Below, in pieces: positions 16,034-24,989 of a stretch of 64,000 nucleotides of DNA. Position 1 is the stretch's first letter; each line of letters starts with the position of its first letter. Where the stretch lies: assembly GCA_946892665.1 (NCBI GenBank), contig CAMPOT010000001.1, positions 62,001 through 126,000 on the forward strand, given 5' to 3'. The stretch comes from Chryseobacterium sp. Marseille-Q5410. GTDB taxonomy: Bacteria; Bacteroidota; Bacteroidia; Flavobacteriales; Weeksellaceae. The notes under the pieces are model-generated. The model saw nothing but the letters and a program-made list of their open reading frames with translations. It searched no databases and was not told the DNA's origin. A program made the translations under genes and the position numbers.

Positions 16034-16408
16034 ATGAATTTTTCTTTAAAATTGATAACATTCCTGGTGTTGATTTTTGGCATAACAAGTTGCAGAAGCG
16101 ATTCCCAGGAAAATTCGCGCGCTTATGTGGAAGGAAAAATTATATTCACCAACATCGATTTGCAGAATTACAACCTGAAAATCACTGATCAAGACAAAAT
16201 TGTGGCCGAAACCATGATCGAAGCAGACGGTAGTTTCAAACTTTCGGGACCAATTTCAGACCAAGGGTTTTCAATTGTTTCTACCGAGAAAATCAGCTCT
16301 TTTAATACCGATAAAACTGGATTAACCTTATCGGCAGATTCATTTAAAATAAATGTTCCGAAAGGAATTACTTACCTGAAATTTAACGAAATTGTATTGG
16401 AGAAATGA
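16034..16408 (+). CDS. Small lipoprotein, unknown function
   Basis: The ATG at 16034 is chosen because it sits after the terminator and begins a good lipoprotein signal (MNFSLKLITFLVLIFGITSC, Cys20). A longer frame would run through the terminator. The mature ~105 residues contain VEGKIIFTNIDLQNYNL and AETMIEADGSFKLSGPI, which suggests a small Ig-like or carboxypeptidase-regulatory-like beta domain. The stop overlaps the next ATG as ATGA, so the two products are likely made together and may work together at the envelope. Confidence 0.72.
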   Translation: MNFSLKLITFLVLIFGITSCRSDSQENSRAYVEGKIIFTNIDLQNYNLKITDQDKIVAETMIEADGSFKLSGPISDQGFSIVSTEKISSFNTDKTGLTLSADSFKINVPKGITYLKFNEIVLEK

Positions 16409-17010
16409 AAAAATTTACGGCTTTATTTTTATTTTTCTCGTTAATGGTTTATGCTCAAAGGAACAAAAATAAGCTCGATGTGGTTTCTAATATCGACGTG
16501 AAAGAAATCGCGATGAAACCTTTGGGAAACAATTCTTTGGCTAAAGATTTACAGCCTTTTTACGGATTTGGTTTTGGTGGAAATCTGATGACACCGATTA
16601 ATTTCGGAATCGGGATTGATTACAGCGAACTTTTTTCGAATACGATTTACTTAAATCAAAATATTTACGGAAATCTCGGCTCGCCAAGATTGAGCCAATT
16701 CGACGTTTTCCTCACCCATCGAGAAAATATTTCTGAGGAATTCATGATCGAAGAGATGGCAGGATTCAGCTACTACAGTTTTTCGAATAACTTCCTCAAC
16801 CAAAGAATGGCAAAGCACAAGGATCAGGCAATGGGCTTCAACATCGGTGGGAAGGCGATCTACGTTTTAGATGGACCACAACAGGTTTTCGTAGCCGGAA
16901 AAATCAATTTTTATAGCGGAAATATTTACAATGAAAATCCGGAAATTGAGAAATATTATAACCGATCAACTTTCTTGAGTTTGAGTTTGGGTTATCGTTA
17001 TCAATTTTAA
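16405..17010 (+). CDS. Secreted or outer-membrane beta-strand protein, unknown function
   Basis: The 201-residue protein has a signal peptide (MKKFTALFLFFSLMVYAQ) and alternating strands rich in Phe, Tyr and Gly, such as YGFGFGGNLMTPINFGIGI. The last strand FLSLSLGYRYQF ends in Phe, a hallmark of outer-membrane barrel proteins. Eight or so strands can be traced. It starts inside the stop codon of the preceding lipoprotein gene, so an outer-membrane partnership is plausible. No named family is recognised. Confidence 0.65.
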   Translation: MKKFTALFLFFSLMVYAQRNKNKLDVVSNIDVKEIAMKPLGNNSLAKDLQPFYGFGFGGNLMTPINFGIGIDYSELFSNTIYLNQNIYGNLGSPRLSQFDVFLTHRENISEEFMIEEMAGFSYYSFSNNFLNQRMAKHKDQAMGFNIGGKAIYVLDGPQQVFVAGKINFYSGNIYNENPEIEKYYNRSTFLSLSLGYRYQF

Positions 17011-17046
17011 AATTTAAACTTCATTAGAAATATTTCCAAAAACCTT

Positions 17047-17054
17047 TAAATTTG
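17047..17054 (+). promoter_or_regulatory. -7 box four bases before the GH3-family start codon
   Basis: TAAATTTG ends exactly 4 bases before the ATG at 17059. In Bacteroidota, transcription starts a few bases after this box, so the mRNA would be leaderless. Confidence 0.55.
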
Positions 17055-17058
17055 CTTC

Positions 17059-18558
17059 ATGCTAAATTTCATTAAGAAAAAAATCGCTTTAATCTGGGCA
17101 AAAAAGCACGTTAAAGAAACCGAAATATACAAACAAAACGCCGTTGAAGATCAGGAAAAACTGCTGTTGTCTTTGGTAAAGACTGCGGAGAAAACTTTGT
17201 TCGGAAGAGAACATCAGTTTGAAAATATTCAGAATGTTCAGGATTTTCAAAAACTGGTGAACATTTCCGATTATGAAGAATTGAAACCCTACATCGAACG
17301 CGTAAAAAAAGGACAGCGAAACATCCTTTGGACTGAAACTCCCGAATATTTTGCGAAAACTTCCGGAACCACTTCTGGCGCGAAATACATCCCCATTTCG
17401 AAAGAAGGAATGCCTTACCAAATTGCGGCAGCGCAAAGCGCGATTTTTCATTATATTAATCAAAAAAATAATTCGGATTTTGTTTCCGGAAAGATGATTT
17501 TCTTGCAGGGAAGTCCGGAATTGGATGAAATCAACGGCATTAAAACTGGAAGACTTTCCGGAATTGTTGCGCATCATATCCCAAATTATCTTCAAAAAAA
17601 CCGTTTGCCAAGTCTGAAAACCAACCTCATCGAAGATTGGGAAACCAAAGTTGACGAAATTGTAAAGGAAACCGAAAAGGAAAACATGACACTGATTTCC
17701 GGAATTCCACCTTGGTTAATCATGTATTTCGAAAAACTGATCGAAAGAAACGGAAAAAAAATCACGGAACTTTTTCCAAATCTTCAACTGATTATTACAG
17801 GCGGCGTCAATTTCGAACCTTATCGCGAAAAAATGAACGAACTGCTGGGAAAGCCAGTTGATACCATTCAAACTTTTCCGGCGAGCGAAGGGTTTTTTGC
17901 GTTTCAGGATGATTATCAAAAAGAAGGTTTACAACTTTTAACCAATCACGGGATTTTCTACGAATTTGTTCCGTTGGAAGAATATGGAAAACCCAATGCG
18001 AAAAGATTGACTTTAAAAGATATTGAACTTCACAAAGATTACGCGTTGATTTTAACAACCAATTCGGGACTTTGGGCGTATTCGATTGGCGATGTGGTTC
18101 GTTTTATTTCTAAAAATCCGCATCGAATTTTGGTTTCCGGAAGGACGAAACATTTTACCTCCGCATTTGGTGAACATGTAATAGCGTTTGAAGTGGAGGA
18201 AGCGATGAAAGCTACGGTGGAAAAATTTCCGGCACAGATTACCGAGTTTCATTTGGCTCCGCAGGTGAATCCGAAAGATCGATTGCCATACCACGAATGG
18301 TTCATCGAGTTTGAAAAAGAGCCGGACAATATGGAAGCGTTCAGGAAAAATCTCGATGACGAAATGCGGAAAAGGAACACGTATTACGATGATTTGATTT
18401 CAGGAAACATTTTACAGCCTTTAATCATTACCAAATTGAGAAAAAACGCTTTTCAGGATTATGCAAGATCCGAAGGAAAACTCGGTGGACAAAACAAAAT
18501 TCCGAGATTGGCGAATGATCGAAAAATTGGAGATTTTTTGGAAGATTTGAAGTTGTAA
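17059..18558 (+). CDS. GH3-family acyl-adenylating protein
   Basis: The 499-residue protein belongs to the GH3 (auxin-responsive promoter) family of ANL-type ligases, which activate a carboxylate with ATP and usually join it to an amino acid. The phosphate-binding loop reads TSGTTSGAKYIPIS. Other family segments are ITGGVNFEPYREKM, TFPASEGFFAFQ, YSIGDVVRFI and SGRTKHFTSAFGEHV. Length is close to bacterial GH3 proteins. Plants use the family for hormone conjugation; the bacterial substrate is unknown. It has its own leaderless-type promoter and no pathway partner next to it. Confidence 0.88.
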   Translation: MLNFIKKKIALIWAKKHVKETEIYKQNAVEDQEKLLLSLVKTAEKTLFGREHQFENIQNVQDFQKLVNISDYEELKPYIERVKKGQRNILWTETPEYFAKTSGTTSGAKYIPISKEGMPYQIAAAQSAIFHYINQKNNSDFVSGKMIFLQGSPELDEINGIKTGRLSGIVAHHIPNYLQKNRLPSLKTNLIEDWETKVDEIVKETEKENMTLISGIPPWLIMYFEKLIERNGKKITELFPNLQLIITGGVNFEPYREKMNELLGKPVDTIQTFPASEGFFAFQDDYQKEGLQLLTNHGIFYEFVPLEEYGKPNAKRLTLKDIELHKDYALILTTNSGLWAYSIGDVVRFISKNPHRILVSGRTKHFTSAFGEHVIAFEVEEAMKATVEKFPAQITEFHLAPQVNPKDRLPYHEWFIEFEKEPDNMEAFRKNLDDEMRKRNTYYDDLISGNILQPLIITKLRKNAFQDYARSEGKLGGQNKIPRLANDRKIGDFLEDLKL

Positions 18559-18665
18559 ATTTAGAACATGAAAGTAATATGTATTCTAAGTTAGTTGCTG
18601 TTTTTAGTTGCTTGTGCATTAAGTAAAATACGATGCTTTTAAAGATTAAAACACTTTTCAAAAAT

Positions 18666-19004
18666 TTAATTACTCACAAATTTCAGTCCTACCACAGAAG
18701 CAATTAAAGTGCACACAAAAAACATCCGCCAGAAAGTGGCAGGTTCGTTGAAAATAAAAATACCCGCCAAAACACCGCCAACAGCGCCAATTCCCGTCCA
18801 AACCGCATACGCAGTTCCAATCGGAATAGGATTGTGACCAATGGAAATCGCTTTGTACATTAAAGACATACTGATGAAAAGCGAAAGCACAAATCCGCCC
18901 CACCAGAAATAACTTTCGCGGCCGGTGGTTTCCTGCGCTTTACCAAGACACGTCGCAAAACCGGTTTCAAATAAACCTGCGATGATGAGGATAATCCAAT
19001 TCAT
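18666..19004 (-). CDS. sugE: Small multidrug resistance transporter, guanidinium-exporter (Gdx/SugE) type
   Basis: The 112-residue protein has four transmembrane helices. The essential membrane glutamate is E13 (LIIAGLFETGFA). The stretch PIGTAYAVWTGIGAVGG identifies the SMR superfamily, and its GTAYAVWTGIG form with a short N-terminus is closest to the SugE/Gdx subgroup. SMR proteins work as antiparallel dimers exchanging protons for cations. No guanidine riboswitch is seen in the 86 bases between it and the divergent MFS gene, so the guanidinium assignment rests on sequence similarity alone. Confidence 0.85.
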   Translation of the reverse strand: MNWIILIIAGLFETGFATCLGKAQETTGRESYFWWGGFVLSLFISMSLMYKAISIGHNPIPIGTAYAVWTGIGAVGGVLAGIFIFNEPATFWRMFFVCTLIASVVGLKFVSN

Positions 19005-19078
19005 GCTTCAAAGATAAATTTTTTGATAAATTCCCAAAAACTCTTCGTCGAGATTTACTCAGATTAATTCTGAAAAAT

Positions 19079-19086
19079 TACATTTG
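19079..19086 (+). promoter_or_regulatory. -7 box four bases before the MFS start codon
   Basis: TACATTTG ends 4 bases before the ATG at 19091, implying a leaderless mRNA. Confidence 0.5.
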
Positions 19087-19090
19087 CAAA

Positions 19091-20329
19091 ATGATTTCAC
19101 TCACTCCCGTACAAACATTAAAAATCCCAGAATTTCGAAACTTAATGACCGGAAGATTCTTCTTGGTTCTTTCATTCAGAATGCTTGCTACGCTTATGGG
19201 ATGGTGGATCTATCAGCTCACCAAAGACCCTTTTGCGATTGGCCTCATTGGTTTGTCAGAGGTGATTCCGGCAGTTTCAACCGCTTTGTACGCTGGACAT
19301 GTGATTGATAATTCCGAGAAAAAGAAATTGCTGTTAACTTGCAATTACGCTTACGTTTTCCTGATCAGTTTATTGATGATTCCGGCTTTGTTTGGCGATC
19401 AATTGTTACATTTCAGCAATAAAGAAATATCGTATTTTATCTATGCCGTCATCTTTTTCACGGGATTTTGCAGAGCATTTTTAGGACCCATCATCCCATC
19501 GATGATCCCGAAAATTGTTTCAAAAGAAGTACTTCCGAATGCCATTACCCTAAATCAAGGAACTTTTCTTACTGCATCGGTTGTGGGTCATGCTTTGGGC
19601 GGTTTTCTAATTCATTGGATTGATATTTCCGGAACCATTTTAGTGGTGGTGGCTTTAATGATTTTTTCGTCGGTTTTCTTTTGGATGCTCAGAAAACACC
19701 CATCAGAAAATACTCAGAAAGAAATCGGGGTGATCCAAAGTATGCGTGAAGGAATTACCTATATTTATAAAACCAAAGAAATTCTAGGCGCACTTTGCCT
19801 GGATATGTTCGCGGTACTTTTTGGTGGTGCTGTGGCGATGATTCCTGTTTTTGCGACAGATATTTTGAAAGTCGGCGCAGAAGGTTTTGGTTTGCTGAAT
19901 GCTGCATCAGATATTGGTTCTATGTGCATTATTGCATTTCTGGCTTTTGTTCCTTTAAAGAAAAACCAAGGTAAAATTCTATTGGCTGCAGTTGCCGGAT
20001 TTGGGGCATGCATCATTGGTTTTGGACTTTCAGAATGGTATTGGCTTTCGTTCTTTTTTTTGGTTTGCAGCGGAATGCTCGATGGTATTTCTGTGGTCAT
20101 CCGTGGTACAATTGTGCAGCTGAAAACTCCCGATTATATCCGCGGAAGAGTTCTAAGCGTCAATTCAATTTTCATTATGTCTAGCAACGAAATGGGCCAG
20201 TTTGAAAGTGGACTCGCAGCGAAGCTTTTGGGTGTGGTCCGATCGGTGGTTTTCGGTGGAAGCATGACGATTTTAATCGCTCTACTCGTAGGAACTACCG
20301 TACCAAAGCTCAGAAAAATGCAATATTAA
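19091..20329 (+). CDS. Major facilitator superfamily transporter
   Basis: The 412-residue protein has 12 predicted membrane helices. The segment LMTGRFFLVLSFRMLATLMGWWIYQLTKD, taken in parts, and LIGLSEVIPAVSTALYAG resemble the DHA/enterobactin-exporter-like (EntS) group. The cytoplasmic loop PIIPSMIPKIVSKEVLPNA is typical of that group. It probably exports a small molecule with protons; the substrate is unknown. It is divergent from the SMR gene, and the two share an 86-base intergenic region. Confidence 0.85.
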   Translation: MISLTPVQTLKIPEFRNLMTGRFFLVLSFRMLATLMGWWIYQLTKDPFAIGLIGLSEVIPAVSTALYAGHVIDNSEKKKLLLTCNYAYVFLISLLMIPALFGDQLLHFSNKEISYFIYAVIFFTGFCRAFLGPIIPSMIPKIVSKEVLPNAITLNQGTFLTASVVGHALGGFLIHWIDISGTILVVVALMIFSSVFFWMLRKHPSENTQKEIGVIQSMREGITYIYKTKEILGALCLDMFAVLFGGAVAMIPVFATDILKVGAEGFGLLNAASDIGSMCIIAFLAFVPLKKNQGKILLAAVAGFGACIIGFGLSEWYWLSFFFLVCSGMLDGISVVIRGTIVQLKTPDYIRGRVLSVNSIFIMSSNEMGQFESGLAAKLLGVVRSVVFGGSMTILIALLVGTTVPKLRKMQY

Positions 20330-20475
20330 ACCCAACTTTTTTGTGGCTTTCAATTTTCTTTTCTGTAAAATTCCTTCTTGATTTATCAACATTGTAAATT
20401 ATTGATAATCAAATATTTAATTACTTAAAAAAGAGAATTGTTGATTACTATCTGATTTTAATTTTTTAAAAAAAC

Positions 20476-20483
20476 TATCTTTG
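20476..20483 (+). promoter_or_regulatory. -7 box four bases before the dnaB start codon
   Basis: TATCTTTG ends 4 bases before the ATG at 20488, again implying a leaderless mRNA. No -33 TTG at normal spacing is visible. Confidence 0.55.
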
Positions 20484-20487
20484 CCCT

Positions 20488-22074
20488 ATGGCACAAAAGG
20501 AAACATTATCATCTCTCATTCACGGCAATTTTGCGAAAGAACTCTCTATTTCGGATGGTAAAATGCCGCCGAATGCAGTAGAATTCGAGAAATTGGTAAT
20601 CGGCACCTTCTTGATCGATAAGAAAGGACTCGATTATTCCATTGATCTCCTTACCGCCGATGTATTCTATGATCCTAGACATCAGGAAATTTTCAAAGCC
20701 ATCCTCAAATTATACGAAGGAAACCATCCTGTAGATTTGATGACTGTCATTCAAGAACTCAAAAAAACCGAAAGATTGAGCGCAGCTGGTGGCGATCATT
20801 ATATCATTGATTTAACGATGGGTGTTTCTTCAAGCGCTCATATTGAATATCACGTTCGTGTAATCCTGGAAAAATTTATTTTAAGAAGTTTAATTAATGT
20901 TTCTGCGAACGTTATCGACAGTTCGTACAAAGAATCTACCGATGTTTTTGAACTTCTCGACAAAGCGGAACAATCCTTTTTCGAAATCACAAACGGAACC
21001 ATCAAAAAAGGTTTCGACACCGCAAATACTTTGGTAAAACAAGCAATTGAAACCATTAAATCTTTAAAAGACAAAGAAGGAATCTCCGGAATCCCATCTG
21101 GCTTCAGAGATATCGACAAAGAAACCGGCGGTTGGCAAAAATCGGATCTCATCATCATCGCCGCGCGTCCTGCGATGGGGAAAACCGCCTTTCTTCTTTC
21201 TATGGCGAGAAACATCGCTGTTCAGCACAAAATTCCATTGGCCTTATTTTCATTGGAGATGGCTTCGGTACAATTAATCACCAGGATGATTGCTTCCGAA
21301 ACCGGAATTTCATCGGAAAAATTAAGAAAAGGACAAATGAGCGATGAAGAGTGGCAAAGACTCTTCAGCAACGTATCCGAACTGGAAAACGCTCCTTTGT
21401 ACATCGACGAAACACCTTCGCTCTCTGTTTTTGATTTCAGAGCAAAATGCCGAAGATTGGTGATGCAGCATGGGGTAAAAATCATCATGGTTGATTACCT
21501 TCAACTGATGACGGCAAATAGCGGAAAAGGTGCCGGCAACCGGGAACAGGAAATTGCAACCATTTCCCGTTCCTTAAAAGCCATCGCAAAAGAACTTGAT
21601 GTTCCTGTAATTGCACTCTCGCAACTTTCAAGAAGTGTGGAAACGCGTCCCGGAAAAAGACCAATGCTCTCCGACCTCCGAGAATCCGGAGCGATTGAGC
21701 AGGATGCGGATATCGTGTCTTTTATCTTCCGTCCAGAGTATTATAAAATTACCACTTGGGACAACGATGAAGACGGGGCAGAAACTTCTACCGAAAATCA
21801 AGCCGAGTTGATTATCGCAAAACACCGAAATGGTGCTACAGCAGACGTGAGAATGTCTTTCTTTAAAAATATTGCAAAATTCGCTGACCTCGATTTATTC
21901 GGGAACAATTACGGTTACCAATCATCCAATTTCGGACAACAGGATCAACCAAGCGGTTTTGAAAAAATAAAAGCAACCATCGATCCCGGAGCCGCTTTCG
22001 ACCTTCCAAATAATCAAAATTTGTCGGGTTCCGCCATGAATGATGACGATGATTCTGATGAGTTTCTTTATTAA
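20488..22074 (+). CDS. dnaB: Replicative DNA helicase DnaB
   Basis: The 528-residue ring helicase unwinds DNA at the replication fork. The N-terminal domain (about 25-165) begins PPNAVEFEKLVIGTFL. The RecA-like core has Walker A ARPAMGKT (226-233), Walker B as IIMVDYLQLM, and the GNREQEIATISRSLK and LSQLSR motifs, followed by DLRESGAIEQDAD. No intein is present. The acidic C-terminal tail (DDDDSDEF) is longer than in E. coli DnaB, as is common in Bacteroidota. Confidence 0.97.
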   Translation: MAQKETLSSLIHGNFAKELSISDGKMPPNAVEFEKLVIGTFLIDKKGLDYSIDLLTADVFYDPRHQEIFKAILKLYEGNHPVDLMTVIQELKKTERLSAAGGDHYIIDLTMGVSSSAHIEYHVRVILEKFILRSLINVSANVIDSSYKESTDVFELLDKAEQSFFEITNGTIKKGFDTANTLVKQAIETIKSLKDKEGISGIPSGFRDIDKETGGWQKSDLIIIAARPAMGKTAFLLSMARNIAVQHKIPLALFSLEMASVQLITRMIASETGISSEKLRKGQMSDEEWQRLFSNVSELENAPLYIDETPSLSVFDFRAKCRRLVMQHGVKIIMVDYLQLMTANSGKGAGNREQEIATISRSLKAIAKELDVPVIALSQLSRSVETRPGKRPMLSDLRESGAIEQDADIVSFIFRPEYYKITTWDNDEDGAETSTENQAELIIAKHRNGATADVRMSFFKNIAKFADLDLFGNNYGYQSSNFGQQDQPSGFEKIKATIDPGAAFDLPNNQNLSGSAMNDDDDSDEFLY

Positions 22075-22141
22075 ACTTTGATCGGTTTCATTTTCATTTT
22101 ACCCCACCACTCTTTTTATTAAACTTAAAACATCGACTCAA

Positions 22142-22618
22142 TTGAGGATAGAAATCTTTACAGATGGCGCCTGCAGCGGAAATCCAGGAAAAGGTGGATA
22201 CGGAATCGTGATGAAAGTTCCCGAAAAAAATTACGAAAAAAGATATTCGAAGGGTTTCCGGCACACCACCAATAACCGGATGGAACTTTTGGCCGTAATT
22301 ACCGCTTTGGAAAAATTGAAATCTACTGAAAACGATATCCATATTTACACCGACAGCAAATATGTTTCCGATGCCATCAACCAGGGATGGATTTTTGGTT
22401 GGATAAAAAAAGGATTTAAAAATGTAAAAAACCCTGATCTTTGGAAAAGGCTCATCCCTTTGTTAAGAGCCCATAAAATTACTTTCCACTGGGTGAAAGG
22501 CCACGCGGGACATCCCGAAAACGAAATCTGCGACCGGCTCGCCGTGGAAGCCGCACAATCCTCTGATCTCGAAATTGATGAATATTTTGAACGTCAAACG
22601 GAGGAAGGATTGTTCTAA
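22142..22618 (+). CDS. rnhA: Ribonuclease HI
   Basis: The TTG at 22142 is the start: the protein then begins RIEIFTDGACSGNPG, exactly where family members begin, and no upstream ATG exists in frame. The 158-residue enzyme cuts the RNA strand of RNA-DNA hybrids. The four catalytic acids are D8, E48, D71 and D131, with the metal-site histidine region GHAGHPENEICDRL. It lies 67 bases after dnaB and may be co-transcribed with it. Length is normal. Confidence 0.95.
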   Translation: MRIEIFTDGACSGNPGKGGYGIVMKVPEKNYEKRYSKGFRHTTNNRMELLAVITALEKLKSTENDIHIYTDSKYVSDAINQGWIFGWIKKGFKNVKNPDLWKRLIPLLRAHKITFHWVKGHAGHPENEICDRLAVEAAQSSDLEIDEYFERQTEEGLF

Positions 22619-22655
22619 AATTACATCATCGCGCTTCCGTCTTCCTACTTTTTTC

Positions 22656-22663
22656 TATCTTTG
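22656..22663 (+). promoter_or_regulatory. -7 box four bases before the nitroreductase start codon
   Basis: TATCTTTG ends 4 bases before the ATG at 22668; a leaderless mRNA is implied. Confidence 0.5.
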
Positions 22664-22667
22664 AAAT

Positions 22668-23297
22668 ATGAATTACATCGAGGCGTTGCAGAAAAGGTAT
22701 TCTGTAAAAAAATTTAACAAAGAGAAGAAAATTTCAAAGGAAGTTTTACAAAATATCCTTGCCGCCGGTCAACTTTCGGCAAGTTCTTTGGGACTGCAGC
22801 CGTATAAAATTTTTATAGTTGAAACCGAGGAAATCAAGCAAAAACTAATTCCGGCATTCAGAAATTCTTCTCAGATTTCCACCTGTTCACATTTAATTGT
22901 ACTGGTTTCTAAAAAAAGCATCGAAGAAAAATATGTGGACGGATATTTCAAACATATCACTGAAGTACGTTCTGTTCCTCTCGAAAGTCTTGATCTTTTC
23001 CGAAAAAGCATCGATTCTTACATAAATTCTCTTTCTGAAGAAGAGCAACGACATTGGAACGAAAAACAAGCCTATATTGTTTTGGGACAGCTGATGTTTG
23101 CGGCGGCATTGGAAAAAGTTGATAGTTGCCCAATGGAAGGTTTCGACGAAAATATTATGAATGAGATTTTAAATCTCAATTCCGCTACAGAAACTGCAAC
23201 AGTAACCTTGGCTTTGGGATACCGTGCAGAAGACGACCATTTCCAAAACTTAATAAAAGTGAGGAAACCGAACGAAAAACTTTTCAAGTTTTTGTAA
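22668..23297 (+). CDS. FMN-dependent NAD(P)H nitroreductase family protein
   Basis: The 209-residue protein begins with the family's FMN-phosphate motif RYSVKKFNKEKKIS, followed by LAAGQLSASSLGLQPYKIF. The segment KQAYIVLGQLMFAAALEKVDSCPMEGFD and the C-terminal LALGYRAEDD match the NfsB/YdgI-like group. It would be a homodimer reducing nitro or quinone compounds with NAD(P)H. The physiological substrate is unknown. It has its own promoter and is followed at 34 bases by nadB. Confidence 0.9.
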   Translation: MNYIEALQKRYSVKKFNKEKKISKEVLQNILAAGQLSASSLGLQPYKIFIVETEEIKQKLIPAFRNSSQISTCSHLIVLVSKKSIEEKYVDGYFKHITEVRSVPLESLDLFRKSIDSYINSLSEEEQRHWNEKQAYIVLGQLMFAAALEKVDSCPMEGFDENIMNEILNLNSATETATVTLALGYRAEDDHFQNLIKVRKPNEKLFKFL

Positions 23298-23331
23298 CTT
23301 TATTCTTTTACAAATTTAAGGCAAATTAAAA

Positions 23332-24933
23332 ATGATAAAATCTGATGTCTTGGTAATAGGTTCGGGAATCTCTGGGCTGTCTTACGCCATCAAAATTTCT
23401 GAACAGATGCCCGATGCCAAAATCATCATCGTTACGAAAGCCGATGAAGACGAAAGCAACACCAAATATGCGCAAGGCGGATTAGCAGTGGTAACAGACT
23501 TCGATAAAGACAACTTCCAAAAGCATATCGACGACACCATGCGTGCCGGGGACGGTGAGAATAACCGCGAGATTGTAGAAATGGTGATCAAGGAAGGACC
23601 TGCGAGATTCCAAGAGTTGGTGGAATGGGGAACACAATTCGACAAAGAAAAAGACGGCGACTTCAAACTCGGGCGCGAAGGCGGACATACCGAAAACCGC
23701 ATTGTCCACCACAAGGACATCACCGGTGCGGAAATTGAACGCGCATTATTGGAGACCATCCGAAAATCCGAAAACATTGAAATGCTCGCCCACCATTATG
23801 TGATTGATCTAATTACCCAACACCATGTTCCGGGAAAAGAACTCAACACCGATGACATTTCCTGCTATGGTGCATATATCTTGGATGAAAAATCGAGAAA
23901 GATTAAAAAAATTACCGCAAAAATCACCTTGGTAGCAACGGGTGGCGCAGGACACGTTTACAAAAACACCACCAATCCCATTATCGCTACAGGAGACGGA
24001 ATTGCCTTTGTACATCGTGCTCGCGGAAAGGTTTCTAATATGCAATATTATCAGTTTCACCCTACGGCGCTGTATTCCAAAAGAGATGGTATGCTTTTCC
24101 TGATTTCTGAGGCGGTTCGTGGTGATGGAGCAAAACTTCGCCTGAAAAATGGTAAAAAATTCATGCATAAATATGATGAACGCGAGGAACTGGCTTCCCG
24201 CGACATTGTAGCAAGAGCAATAGACAACGAACTGAAAATCAGCGGTGATGAATTTGTAGGACTCGATTGTCGCGAGATGAATCAGGAAAAATTCAAGGAG
24301 CATTTCCCAAATATCTACCAAAAATGCCTGGACGAAGGAATTGATCCGTTTAAACAACTGATTCCGGTAGTTCCTGCTTGCCACTACCTTATGGGCGGTA
24401 TAGAAACCGACCGCAATGGACAAAGTTCCATAAAAAATCTCTTTGCAGTAGGCGAATGCACCAATTCCGGACTTCATGGAGCGAACCGACTGGCGTCCAA
24501 TTCACTATTGGAAGGATTGGTTTTCGGACATAACGCAGCCATGAAAACGGTGGAACTGTTGAATATTAATGATTTTAATTTTGACGATCTAAAAGCCGTA
24601 CCGGAATGGAACGAAGAAGGTATGAAAATGATGGACGAAATGGTGATGGTTTCCTATCTCCGCAGACAGCTTCAGGAAATGATGAGCGACTTAGTAGCGA
24701 TCGTACGGAGTAACGCCCGTTTGGAACTGGCACAAAAAAAACAGCGTGAAATATACGAAGCCGTAACAGAACTCTACAACTATTCCATCATGTCCCCACA
24801 GCTTTCTGAACTTCGTAACCTAGTGAATGTAAGTTATTTAATTATAAAACATTCCCTTCAAATGAAAGAAAATAAAGGAAGTTTTTATAATAAAGATTTG
24901 GCACAAAAGCCGTTGACTATTTCAAATTTATAA
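23332..24933 (+). CDS. nadB: L-aspartate oxidase
   Basis: The 533-residue flavoenzyme oxidises L-aspartate to iminoaspartate, the first step of de novo NAD synthesis. The FAD site is VLVIGSGISGLSYAI (residues 6-20), with the succinate dehydrogenase/fumarate reductase-type motifs TKYAQGGLAVV and GREGGHTENRIVHHKDITG and the active-site region HPTALY. Near the end of the FAD domain, GECTNSGLHGANRLASNSLLEG is the second conserved flavin segment. nadC follows by 56 bases. nadA is not in this window. Confidence 0.96.
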   Translation: MIKSDVLVIGSGISGLSYAIKISEQMPDAKIIIVTKADEDESNTKYAQGGLAVVTDFDKDNFQKHIDDTMRAGDGENNREIVEMVIKEGPARFQELVEWGTQFDKEKDGDFKLGREGGHTENRIVHHKDITGAEIERALLETIRKSENIEMLAHHYVIDLITQHHVPGKELNTDDISCYGAYILDEKSRKIKKITAKITLVATGGAGHVYKNTTNPIIATGDGIAFVHRARGKVSNMQYYQFHPTALYSKRDGMLFLISEAVRGDGAKLRLKNGKKFMHKYDEREELASRDIVARAIDNELKISGDEFVGLDCREMNQEKFKEHFPNIYQKCLDEGIDPFKQLIPVVPACHYLMGGIETDRNGQSSIKNLFAVGECTNSGLHGANRLASNSLLEGLVFGHNAAMKTVELLNINDFNFDDLKAVPEWNEEGMKMMDEMVMVSYLRRQLQEMMSDLVAIVRSNARLELAQKKQREIYEAVTELYNYSIMSPQLSELRNLVNVSYLIIKHSLQMKENKGSFYNKDLAQKPLTISNL

Positions 24934-24989
24934 CGACCAGTTCCACCAAACTAATAGATAATAGACTTCCGGACCTATAATTTACAAAT

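Noticed and set aside
18666-19004. Guanidine riboswitch expected for a SugE/Gdx exporter
   Set aside because: The 86-base gap to the divergent MFS gene shows no matching structured element.
23809-24477. 222-codon open frame antisense to nadB
   Set aside because: nadB motifs account for this region fully; the antisense product shows no recognisable domain or start signal.
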